This document shows positions 22,872 to 34,728 of a DNA stretch of 64,000 bases, piece by piece. How positions within the stretch are numbered: position 1 is the stretch's first letter; each line of letters begins with the position of its first letter. Location of the stretch: NCBI GenBank assembly GCA_025786725.1, contig JAHLTZ010000042.1, positions 1 through 64,000 of the forward strand. The letters are read 5' to 3'. A program made the position numbers and the translations under genes. The notes beneath the pieces are model-generated. The model saw nothing but the letters and a program-made list of their open reading frames with translations. It was not told where the DNA came from and searched no databases. The stretch is from Syncephalis fuscata (taxonomy: Eukaryota; Zoopagomycota; Zoopagomycetes; Zoopagales; Piptocephalidaceae).

Positions 22872-25686
22872 TTATGGTAATGTGGATGATGGCTGCGATA
22901 AACGTGGGATCTCTCTAGTTTTCGACGTTTCAGCTTCTGTAGTGACCATAGACGATGACGCAGTAGCTGTAGCAGTGGTAATGGGAGTAGGAGTGATGTT
23001 GGTCGTACTGGATGATGGTAATGCAGCCTCTGTTGTTGTGGCTATTGGCGGCATTAATGATGACGGTGCACGGATTGGTAACGGCCCCAAGTTAGGAGTA
23101 GTAGCGGGTAATGGCAACGCTGATGGCGTGACGGGCACCATAGGCGTTATACTGGGTGCTAATTGAAACGTAGAGGAATGTGATCCGTTCTCCAGTATAT
23201 TCGTAGCCGGTATGGCCGTCGTCACCGCCGACAACAAAGTCGAGGGAAAAGGGCTATGTGAAATTAACGTGTTTTCTGTTTCATTAGCGTTTAAATGCGT
23301 ATCTGTAGCAGGTCTAGAAATGGAGCTTATAGGCAGGGAAGAAGAGGAAGAAGAAAGTGTTGACGGTGAAATGTTTGAATTAGAATTAGGAGGCAATAAA
23401 GATAATGGGGCAGCTAGTGTTGGTGCATTGTCGGATACTCGTAAATTAATACGCCGAATCTGTGATGATAGCGTTGTTGTATCAGCTGATGTCTCATCTC
23501 CATTTACTGTGGCTATCGGTGTAATTACAGATGGTCGACCTCCTTGAATACTAATATTACTTTCCATATCGCTACTATCTTCAATATCCACATCACCATC
23601 CGTATCTTGGTGGTGTTGATATCCATTAGAATAGTAATAATACTGCGATTGCATTTGTTTTCTCTTCTCTTCTCGTCGACGGGCCTTTTCCCTTATACGT
23701 TCCTGTTCTCGTTCTCGTTCATCCAGTATCTTTTGACAGTGTAAACAATGATATTGCGTCCAATCTGGTAGTGGTGCATCGGCTGGATACTCTTCTTCTA
23801 CACACTGAAGATGCTGTACCACACCACATCGTTGACAGAATACCGTCGGCTGTTCTTCATCCTACAAGTATGCGCATTAATAAATGTATGATATTTTATT
23901 CCAGTTCACTTACATAGTGTTGGCCATGTTGACCGCATATACAGTCAAAATCAACGATATCGGCTTCTCTTTTTCGTTTGCGTGTCTCTCGATGACGGGA
24001 CGATGTACGCAATTCACTATAGAGTGACTCGTCTTCTTGTGTCGATATTGGCTCCACTGGTGGTTGTCGTTCTTTCTCCAATGCTCTCTGTTCTCGTAAC
24101 TCCCATCGCTCTTTTAGCTCCTAATGCCAAATAAGTTGTCAATAATTGTTTATTTATTCTACATACCTTTCTCTCCTTTCGTTTACGTTGTTCCTCTAAT
24201 TGACGCTTTTCTTCCATAATGCGACGCCGATTCCGCTCTTCTTCAAGCTGTGCTCGTTCAAGTTCTTTCATAACAATTCGCGAGGAACGCTTTCGATTAA
24301 GCACCGCCAATTCCATTTCTCGTTGCTTTTCCTCCGCCTATTGTTGTCAGATATCTGTATAACATGCACTTAATATACTATTTACCTCTAATTCTGGTAT
24401 AATGCGTGGCAACAATTCTTCATCTACCACTTTAATCACTCTTTTTCTACTCGATTCTTTGTCCCTTTAAACTGAGCCGTAAATTGTAGCCAATCCTCCT
24501 TATTACTACAAATCTAAGTATGCTTTGTTAAATATAATATTTGCTTTATTTAGTTAGTTACCAATTCCCATACAGGCTCTTCTTCAGTTGTCATTGTCAC
24601 TGTGCTAGTTACTGTCTTTTTCTTCTTTTGCGCAGCAGCCTTGACCGAAGCCTTTTTTGGCCGTGGTAATGGATGTTGACAGTAAAGTCGATTATCTAGC
24701 CTTATTATATTATTATAACAATCTTATGCATCAACTAGTACATACCATCAAAAAGCCAATAAGTCTTATATTTAGCATCATATCCAATAGGCAAAACACG
24801 CTAATAATATTAACTAATTAATATTATAATAGATCAACACTATTCTTTATTAATATTTACCCATTCTTCAGCATTCTCATCGTGTTTTAACCGTTCTCTA
24901 AATCGTTCCGGTTCATCCAATTGCCATTCACACAAATAATGAACTGCAAGAATCTAAATACCATATATAAGTTAATAATTTATTCCATTTAATAACCTAC
25001 CTTTTCTTGTAATGAAAGAGTAAAGAAATTCCATGCTGGTGCTAATTCTTCATTTGCATGTTCATTTCGTTCTATTTGATCATTACCGACTGACGCTGAA
25101 TTGATTATTGTTTGATCATCATCATCGTTATTTAATACATGAGTAGATTGTTGCCAGGATAATGGTAATGCTTCTGGATCTCTCTTAATATATTCTTTCC
25201 ATAATAGATTTGACCATGTATCATGGCTAGATATCCATTAGTTGTAATACTATACAATAAATATACACTACTTACTTTACCAAACGATTTGATGTCAACT
25301 GTCGTAGTAATCGAATAGCGATGTCGCGTAAATACGGATTATACTCGTCTAAAAACGACTGTTCCAATTTCTATTCAGTATTGATAGATTCATATTAGAA
25401 ATAAATATAGATATAAATTAAAAGGAGATACCATGACTTACATCGGTATCTATTTCTTCTATCTGAAAGGCCGTATGAAATAGTTCCAAGAATTGAACAA
25501 TAGCAGCAAATTGCCACATACCCGCAGTTGTTGTAGCGGTGTTGACGACGACCCGTTAAACGCTACTGATCGGTCTTCTCGTAGGTCATGGCTCTTGGAC
25601 GGTGTTGACCGTACTTTAGAAGTCGTCGAAGCAAGTGGACTCGACTCATTCTTGGCCTGTCGTGTATTCACTCGTGTGGTCACCAT
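22872..25686 (-). CDS. DDT/WHIM-type, PHD-finger chromatin-remodelling protein (RSF1/CECR2-like)
   Basis: Predicted nuclear accessory subunit of an ISWI-type remodelling complex. Start at 25,686 (MVTTRVNTRQAKN). The N-terminal exons carry LRVCGNLLLLFNSWNYFIRP and YNPYLRDIAIRLLRQLTSNR, like a DDT-region helical bundle. Then ILAVHYLCEWQLDEPERFRE and LPIGYDAKYKTYWLFD with RLYCQHPLPRP form the WHIM-like block shared with CECR2/RSF1 relatives. A long basic coiled-coil (24,020-24,320, EEERNRRRIMEEKRQLEEQ) follows, then a PHD finger: CICGQHG, FCQRCGVVQHLQC and YHCLHC give the C4HC3 pattern. The tail (22,872-23,600) is Ser/Thr/Pro-rich and disordered. Its 3' end has been copied at least four times upstream together with LPMO genes. 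Confidence 0.75.
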
Positions 25687-26049
25687 AGTTGAGGCTTATC
25701 TAAAGCGCGTTTCAACTGTTGTCGTTCTTACACTTGTTTCTAGCAATAAGGGTGCCTAGCCACAGCAACACTAACTGTACGTACACTAATGATGAAGTAA
25801 TAGTATTTATAGAAGGAGAAACAGTAGGCGTGCGTGCTATCCCGCAGAGAAAGAAACAAAGAAGAATAAGAAAGGAGACGAGCAAGTAGTTAGAACAATG
25901 ATCTGACACAGATGAAAGACGAAATTCACGAGAAATAACTTTTTGTTTAAATAAAGTTTAGTAAAAAGAAAACATAACTAATCTACACTGTTCTTATTAA
26001 TTTACTCCTTAAACAACTGTAGTTGTATATTTATTATATTAATATCAAA
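25687..26049. promoter_or_regulatory. divergent promoter region
   Basis: About 360 bp between the divergent starts of the PHD-finger gene and the Gemin7-like gene. A 65-codon hydrophobic frame on the minus strand (25,712-25,909) lacks any support and is probably chance. No specific sites recognised. Confidence 0.35.
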
Positions 26050-26471
26050 ATGTCTTCTAGTTCTCATTTACCATCGTCTACTGTCAAGTCTATAACCAAT
26101 AGTCATGACAATGCAATGTTAATGAACATGAAGACACGAATAAAGAGGCCAGATACAAGCTACGTGCTCGCTGTTTAGATATATGGCTTCAAGTAGTACG
26201 GGAACGCCATTAGCTACATTTAATCTTGTTGACGGGTAATATCATTCTACTAGTAAATACTAAACGCTTTATTTATAATATTGAATATATGATATATGAT
26301 TGAATTAGATCTATCGTTACAGCCACGTTGAATAGTACGCATTCTCAAGAAACCCACTATAGAGTAAGCCGATTAAATACACCTATAGGCCAGTATTCAG
26401 AGGCACTTATTCGTCAAGCCGATATTCAATCCATTTCTTTGGTTTTATCATCGAATAACGATGGTCTATAA
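26050..26471 (+). CDS. Gemin7-like SMN-complex protein (two apparent single-base gaps)
   Basis: Small LSM-fold protein of the SMN complex, which loads Sm rings on spliceosomal snRNAs. A helix NKEARYKLRARCLDIWLQ precedes STGTPLATFNLVDG; an intron (26,236-about 26,310) follows, and the second exon reads SIVTATLNSTHSQETHYRVS, then RLNTPIGQYSEALIRQADI, matching Gemin7's VSQLQTPIGVQAEALLRCSDI. The start MSSSSHLPSSTVKS, the helix and the strand segment lie in three frames; one missing base near 26,120 and one near 26,190 would restore a single protein of about 115 residues, normal for the family. Stop at 26,471, only 8 bp from the stop of the convergent RNF113A-like gene. Confidence 0.72.
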
Positions 26472-26479
26472 ATACATAG

Positions 26480-27906
<1,427 letters not shown>

Positions 27907-28107
27907 AATAGTAATAGATTAAAAGTAATAATTCACTTAGCAGCGATGTTTAATACACTTTATTCAACCACTTGTGAAGTTTTGCTATCACGTGACTATG
28001 ATTACTCATGATTCACTTAATAGCCGAGACATTGTGGCACCCTGTTGCCAATAGCACTTCTTTCTTTTTTTAATTCTGTTAAATATACTACTGTTATAAC
28101 CTTAAGA
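27907..28107. promoter_or_regulatory. divergent promoter region
   Basis: About 200 bp between the starts of the RNF113A-like gene (minus) and the I78-type gene (plus), including an ATCACGTGACT element near 27,988-27,998. CACGTG is an E-box, a common target of bHLH factors in fungi; its use here is inference. Confidence 0.4.
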
Positions 28108-28398
28108 ATGGCAGATAAAGATATTGAAGCTTGGAAGAAAATTTTGGTTGGTAAAACTCTTTTACGCGAAGGAGAGGTCATGGCAGAGGATATGGACAAG
28201 TCGATGGTAAGCTTAGTAACTGAATGGTTTTGTCTTAATAACGGCTATAATACAATCATATAGGTGGTGTTCGAGAGTGCTTTACCTAAAAAACATCGTA
28301 TTTTGGGACCATCAACCATGTACACAGCCGACTATGTTGAAGATCGCCTTAATGTGCGTGTAGATCCAAATGTAATCACTGGTGTGTTTTTTGGTTAA
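28108..28398 (+). CDS. I78-family peptidase inhibitor-like protein
   Basis: Small protein (about 75 residues) of the potato-inhibitor-like I78 family, which binds serine proteases. Two exons: 28,108-28,206 (MADKDIEAWKKILVGKTLL) and from 28,264 on (LPKKHRILGPSTMYTADYV, then EDRLNVRVDPNVITGVFFG). The W-x-x-LVGK start, LP-x-x-HRI-x-GP turn and RLNV-x-x-D...V-x-x-G end are the family pattern. There is no signal peptide, so it probably acts inside the cell on self proteases or is released by another route. Divergent from RNF113A-like. Confidence 0.72.
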
Positions 28399-29259
28399 CG
28401 TCATTGCGCAATAATCGCCAATAATGCTGAAAGGACGCTCAGTGTATTTGTACAGCAGCTACACAATAAATTGATATCGTTTTAGTTACATAATATTTAC
28501 TCAGTTCTATAGTTATTTACTACTAATATTACTGATGATATTAACGCTGTCCAATAAGAGCAATTAAATTAGCATTGTAAATGGCCTCATTTGAATATCA
28601 TTTTATTACCTATTAAAGTAACATTGGTATTTATATCTGCATCTATATTTATTTTTTTTAAGATTAAATAGCAAGCTATGGCCTTTATTAGGCTCTAGCT
28701 TACTAATATTAATTAGCTAGTTAAAGCTGTATATCCCAAACATTACATAAGGCTTTTTATTTTACCGGCATTATAAGCCCGGTTATCAGCTGCTCCGACA
28801 ATTTCTCGGGATTTTCATTAACCCATAAAATGATATTGCAAGCTTACTAGCTTAGCATTGCCAAGAAATTGTGTATCCGATTGAAGTATGCCAATCAAAT
28901 AAAACTTGCCACTTTAAGGCATTATACATTTCTTACAAAGGAAACTGCAAGTAACTACGTTTATTATGTTGAATTGCTAAAATAAGCTATACAATTACCA
29001 AAAGCATCATAATTAAATGACGTTGTCTTTTTGGATTGCTGTGTTTGCAAGCTATGCATTTTTACTCACACGGCCAGGCATTGATTTCGTATAAATAAAA
29101 CTATAACTTTGAAATAATGTAATACTCATTAACCATCACTCCCAACTTATACATTCTCAATTTGACAGTGGCCGGCCCACCTCATACACACACACTCACG
29201 CTATTGTTAGAATTTTGTTCAGTAGACTGATAACAAGTAACTCGTTTATTACCATCAAC
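28399..29259. other. intergenic, no gene seen
   Basis: AT-rich, stop-dense sequence. A CACACACAC stretch lies at about 29,187-29,201 just upstream of LPMO copy E. No repeat or RNA gene recognised. Confidence 0.5.
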
Positions 29260-29992
29260 ATGACACGTTTTCCATTTTTAGTGGCCCAGCTGCCCTCATT
29301 CTCTTCGCATGTATTTCTGGTGTACTTGGCCATGGTTACATGAGTGAACCTGTACCACGTGGTATTGAAAAGGTCAATACCAACATTGATTCACTCAAAA
29401 GTCCAAATTCGAAAGGTATGTGTCGTGGTATCAAGACACCTGGTAAAATTACCGATATTAGTGGTAGTATCGATATGGTGTTTACAATTACTGCAGCGCA
29501 TACTGGTATGTGTGAAGCATATCTACTTGATTGAATCTTGGTAATGCAGTCAAGCTTGGCACAAAGGACGGATGTGCTGCTCCAGACGAAGACCATTCAT
29601 GGTCGGTTAAGATACCTTCTGGTGTTAGTGGTCGTAAGGTACTTCGTTGGACATGGAACGCCAATCATAATCCTCAAGCCATTGAGCACTACGAACAGTG
29701 CGCCGATATTAACATCACTGGTGGCAGTGGTAGTAGTTCAAAAAGCACAAATAAGAAAAGCACGGATACATCAAGCACGGATACATCAAGCACGGATACA
29801 TCAAGCGGGAAAAATAAGAGGAAGAGGAAAAACAAGGGTACAGATTCCAATAACACGGATACCAGTTCAGAAACAACTGATGAAGACCAGACTACAAAGA
29901 AATCTAACAAGAGGTCCAAGAAGAAATCTAAAAAGTCTAAGAAGGATCAAGATGATGAAAGCAATAATGAAGATGAAAATGAAGACAACTAG
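29260..29992 (+). CDS. secreted AA11-like LPMO with charged tail (copy E; two frame breaks)
   Basis: Same catalytic family as copies A-D. It begins MTRF at 29,260; the hydrophobic signal peptide (ALILFACISGVLG) and mature HGYMSEP are one frame away, so one base appears missing near 29,285. A second break falls at 29,531 (LLD then stop), where the relatives read LDENL; again one base short. The rest is conserved: AAHTGMCEAY (second brace His), WSVKIPSGVSGRKVLRW, EHYEQCADINI (axial Tyr). There is no binding module: the C-terminus is STDTS repeats and a very long Lys/Asp/Glu-rich tail (SNKRSKKKSKKSKK type). Far more diverged from A-D than they are from each other. Confidence 0.6.
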
Positions 29993-30474
29993 TAAAGACA
30001 GCCTAGCCATAACTTTTGAATACAAACAATACCATAGGCAAATGTCAAAAAAGCGTATTTGACTATTGCTTTATTTGGTATGCCTATGATGTCTATTCAA
30101 AGATTAGAAAGTTATTAAGTTGCTTTTATAATAATTGACTTGTTATTAGTAACTGAAACGAAATTAATAAATAGCGAAAAGTCGCAATTTAACACACAAA
30201 GTTTTTTCGATCTAATTAATTTTACATCACTGGCATTGTTCATTTTAACTTTATGTTTTTGAAATAACAATTAATTAAAAAGTGTATTTTTAACTGGAAA
30301 TTAAAGTATTGATATAAACCAATTTATTTGATTACCATTCCATTTCAATAACAGTATACTGATCAGTAAGTATCGATCAGACTTATACGGCCTATCTATT
30401 CTAATAACCTTTATTGTTTATTCTCATTCATCTCAATTAATATTCTATCTGTTTTTTCTACTATATAATGATTT
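29993..30474. other. intergenic, no gene seen
   Basis: AT-rich 3' flank of LPMO copy E leading into the tandem repeat. Nothing coding seen. Confidence 0.5.
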
Positions 30475-30932
30475 TTTATTTATATTGTTATTACTGACTA
30501 TTGCACGCATTTGGTTCATTTAACGCACAATTTATTAATTGTTTAAACTAGATGGCATGTGTTAAACAATAGTATGAATAATAAAAGGTTTATTTATATT
30601 GTTATTACTGACTATTGCACGCACTTGGTTCATTTAACGCACAATTTATTAATTGTTTAAACTGGATGGCATGTGTTAAACAATAGTATGAATAATAAAA
30701 GGTTTATTTATATTGTTATTACTGACTATTGCACGCACTTGGTTCATTTAACGCACAATTTATTGCTTGTTTAAACTGGATGGCATGTGTTAAACAATAG
30801 TATGAGTAATAAAAGGTTTATTTATATTGTTATTACTGACTATTGCACGCACTTGGTTCATTTAACGCACAATTTATTAATTGTTTAAACTGGATGGCAT
30901 GTGTTAAACAATAGTATGAATAATAAAAGATA
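30475..30932. repeat. 114-bp tandem repeat, four copies
   Basis: The landmark TATTGTTATTACTGACTATT recurs at 30,483, 30,597, 30,711 and 30,825, an exact 114-bp period. Copies differ at only a few positions (GCATTTGG/GCACTTGG; TAATTG/GCTTG; TGAATAA/TGAGTAA). Each unit contains GTTTAAAC and the pair GCACAATTTATTAATTG / CAATAG. Non-coding. A small satellite array in an otherwise single-copy region. Confidence 0.9.
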
Positions 30933-31296
30933 TTATTTAATTGTCAAAAATCAAAGCTATTATTATTATTCAATTAAAAGTCAATAAATTGCATTTATAG
31001 CATTTTTTAAAAATTATTTAATTATTAAGATTAATTAATGTTATGGTGGATTTACCGAATATACATTATAATTATTTTTATAATTAATTGCGTGCTTGTT
31101 GTTTGCAAGTTCCACGTCTTAAATATTATAAAAACAATTATTAATATTACAATTTTAAGTACAAAAGTTATAAAGTAGCTTTAAACTAGCAACATTTACA
31201 AGCACGGTACTACTTGCATAAATACACGTGTTTCTCGGAGTGATTTATCCAGACATTAAACTCAACTCACATCTTTCCACTTTAATACACTTCACC
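30933..31296. other. intergenic and promoter of the RAP1GDS1-like gene
   Basis: Extremely AT-rich stretch followed by the 5' flank of the armadillo-repeat gene. CACGTG occurs at about 31,226 close to the start. No gene seen. Confidence 0.4.
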
Positions 31297-34046
31297 ATGT
31301 CGTCTACTCAGATTGCTGAACAACAGCCACAGCCATTCCCTGTCGATGCAGATCTCAGCTGCGAAGACAACATTGACCAATACTGTATATACTTACGGAA
31401 GATATTGTCAGATGCCACTCTAGACCGTACTGTGGATAACGGTGTACTTGTTACTATTGCAGACCAAGGCGCCTTATGGGGCCGAAAGAGTGAGCCTACA
31501 AAGTACTTGACGCGCATTCAACAGACTTACTTTGACTGCTCCACCTTTAGACGCCAATCGTGAAAAGATTGGTTCCTCGGAATTCTTAAAGCTGATTTGC
31601 GAAATTGTTGCACTGGATTCTAATCTCATTGACGAGACTGCATATGTCCAATGCCTACGCGCCATTGCCAACGGATGCGCCAACAGCGGTAAGTATATAA
31701 ATGGCAATATACTAACATGGCTTAATCATGGACCGACTATTGTATAGGCGTCAATCGTGATATTGTTCTTGAAAGCGATTGTGTCTCTGTTATTATTTCC
31801 TCGATATGTGGACCATCCGAAACATACTCGATTATTGTAGTAAAATGCGTGCTTGCCACTCTAACCAACCTTGCCAATGACCATCGTAAGTAATTGGCGC
31901 GATATAGAGTTGCAAAAGCTAACATATCATTAGAACCGGCTAAACACAAGCTAATAGAGCTTAATGCCATGTCTCTAGTTAGACGGTGGCTAGATTTAAG
32001 CACTCTTGATTTGGAACACGACGGTGAAGTTGCTACTGTATATGCAACACGACTTGCATATAGTCTTTTGGAAGAAAGTAAGTAATCAATTACCGCTATT
32101 ACAACAGATCATTAATACATCCGGCTAGGTGGATCCATCGAGAAGTTTCTAGCTGCAGATGCTCTTACCGGACTTATTCCCGTTGTATGCCGTGTCTTAT
32201 CAATGGAAGATCCTAGTGAATCTTCCGTAACAAGTATAGCCATGGAAGTGTTACAAGTACTGACGGCTCTAATGGTATTAAATATATTTTTAGTTTTATA
32301 TTTGCGATAATAACTACTGAATTATAGATAAGGCTCGAGAAGCAGTTGGCAAATCACCTATACTTTTCTTATTACTAGATGCAATTGATAAAATCAATCC
32401 AGAATCAAAAGAACAAGATGGCGATGACAACAACAACAATGACGACGATGATGAAGAGGATTACCGTAAATTGGCATCTAGTATATTAATACAAACACTA
32501 TACTGTGGTAATTATTAATTATTAAATATACTATATATATGTATATATATCGATATTAACTCTATAGTTATCTAGACGCTCTTAATGATTACTGCTTCAA
32601 AAACAAAGAATTCATCGGACGACTTGTGAATTGGATTAAAACAGGCAATGACGAACAAGTATCTATTGCTGCTTTGGCTCTAGGAAACCTGGCGTCTAAT
32701 GGTTAGTTACTTAATGATTGTGTCTATTACAATGTTAATTGGTTAACATTTATACCTTGTATATTAGATGCAAATGCACTTGCCTTGATTGATGACTGGA
32801 AAGTACTACCTTATCTAGTTAATTGGCTTAAGAAATCCGATGTACGAAAGACACAGTATGCTATTATAGGACTACTCAAGAATCTTGCTATATTAGGTAT
32901 GTGCTAATAGATGTACTCATCATCATTGATATAATACTAAGTCACTAGTAATTTAGACAGCGGTCCACACGAACAGTGTAAAGCCGGTGTCATTGGTGTG
33001 TTGCCTCCTTTAATCAACAGTCCATCACGATCCATCCATTCAAAAACGGTGGTTCTTCTTAAAGCACTAACCAAACCGAGCAAGTCTGCTCGTAAGTGAT
33101 CCTACTAGCATTATCTAATAGTATTAACCTTATCAAATAATTATAGACTATACGAATATTAAATGTGCTGTGGCTGTTTGTAAAACTGGTTCATCCACTG
33201 AAGATTCAATCGTCGGACGAGTACTTCGTTTACTTGAAGTAACCACCGATGATGCTGCCAAGAATGAAGCATTCCGATTCATAGGACATCTTGTTCGTCA
33301 TGGCTGGGCAAAAGAGGGCGAAGATGCATGTAAGTAGCTATGATTATATTGACTATGATTATAGCTATGATTATTAAACCTAACCAATTTAATTAGCAAT
33401 GAAGAGGGTTCGTGATAGTCTAGCATTACATCCATTCTTACCACCTCTGGTAAAATATATGATTACAACTCGATTCCCAATGCTATTTAATGAAAGTTTA
33501 GTAGCCATTACACTTATCACTACACACAAGGAATCATGTAAGTGAAGATATACACTAATTGGTACTTATTAATGATTCTATGATTATAATAGTTGAAATG
33601 GTAAGAAAGGTCATTTTAAAGCCTTTTGCCATAGAAGCAGAAGCAGAAGCAGATCAATCATCAGCAACAACAGAAGTGGCAGAATCATCAAAAAAGAATT
33701 CAGTGCCAACTATTACGACACTATTAGAGAAATTACTTAAAGTGTTAGGAGACAACGATAAGAAAACACCAGCTGAATATCGGTCAAATGTTCTAATGTT
33801 TTTAGAAGCATTTATATATGCTGGCAAGGAAGATAATCCTGGTAATTGGCACAACTGTAAATAATAAGCTTTACTAATCGATCTATTATACTAGGAAACG
33901 CAACAGTAATTGAAGCAGCCAAAGAGATTAAGAAGGTAGTATTGCTACTTAAAGACTCTCCATTGGTTGACAAGCAATTACTACCACGAATTGATGGATT
34001 CCACACGTACATAGAGAATTATTTGAACGAAAATGCACCTAATTAA
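31297..34046 (+). CDS. RAP1GDS1/SmgGDS-like armadillo-repeat protein
   Basis: Homologue of SmgGDS, an armadillo-repeat chaperone and exchange factor for prenylatable small GTPases (Rap1, Rho). About 13 exons, each roughly one or two ARM repeats. Recognisable blocks: CLRAIANGCANS, VKCVLATLTNLANDH, then VSIAALALGNLASNDANALA and YAIIGLLKNLAIL, which align with SmgGDS LAGALAIANFARNDAN and ALSALRNLAIP; later EAFRFIGHLVRHGWAK and a final KVVLLLKDSPLVDKQLL. A poly-Asn/Asp insert sits near 32,420-32,460. One apparent missing base lies at about 31,511-31,516: KYLT in the first frame continues as AFNRLTLTAPPLDANREK in another, with no plausible intron between. Ends NAPN at 34,046. Confidence 0.8.
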
Positions 34047-34188
34047 ACGATTCAATAAAGATAATGACTAGATCATTAATTGAGCAATTTAAACCATCTT
34101 TATAAAACCAATGACTATTAATGTATCATTGTCCTCCTTAAGCCTAATACAAGATTAAGCAAGTACAGTAACAAGAGACATAATGAAT

Positions 34189-34587
34189 TTAAAGTGGCTT
34201 AGAGGGCAGCTGTGTCAATAGAATATTGTGGCGTTTCTTGAGGGTAACACGTTGACGCGAGTACTTGTCATCCGGGGAAAAGCGAGCTATAGTATATACA
34301 TACAATATACACACACATAGTTAGTACTATGAATACATTCAACCGTCTATCTATTGTTACATACCAGGATGAGCTGATTTGGTCACTGCACCAGCTGGAG
34401 AGGATTTCTATAGCGATTCATGGTAGTTATTTATAAGCAAATAGATTTGTAATAAACAGATTAGTATTGAGTGTAAAGCTGGATCTTTAAAGCGTATAAC
34501 TAGAAATGCTATCAGTATAGATGTAGTACTTACCTTAAGCGTATAGATACGCTTACCGTCAGCAGATTCGTAGTACATAAGATGCAT
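34189..34587 (-). CDS. NOP10: NOP10, H/ACA snoRNP subunit
   Basis: Small nucleolar protein of the H/ACA ribonucleoprotein, needed for rRNA pseudouridylation and processing. Exon 1 (34,587 down to about 34,534) reads [18 protein letters not shown], exon 2 (about 34,380) [13 protein letters not shown], exon 3 [19 protein letters not shown] then [13 protein letters not shown]. These match the family almost residue for residue (MHLMYY...YTLK...[22 protein letters not shown]). Length of about 64 residues is normal. Stop at 34,189. Confidence 0.95.
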
Positions 34588-34728
34588 GTTGGCAACAGTG
34601 ATGTATCAAATAACCAGTAAAAAAGACTTGGAAGAAAGACTGAGGAAGAAAGCACGTCGGTGTAAAAAAGAAAAGTAAAAAAAAATAAAAAAATTCTTCC
34701 TTATTTCTTTAAATCTACATTTACTACC
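34588..34728. promoter_or_regulatory. bidirectional promoter between NOP10 and AATF/BFR2-like
   Basis: Only 141 bp separate the start codons of two divergent nucleolar ribosome-biogenesis genes. It contains an A-rich tract (about 34,670-34,692) and flanking pyrimidine runs, as in many fungal ribosome-biogenesis promoters. Co-regulation is inferred from layout. Confidence 0.6.

Noticed and set aside
25712-25909. Short hydrophobic minus-strand frame in the promoter before the Gemin7-like gene
   Set aside because: No homology, no splice context and located between two divergent start codons.
30475-30932. The 114-bp array as a CRISPR array
   Set aside because: Whole units are repeated without unique spacers, and the genome is eukaryotic.
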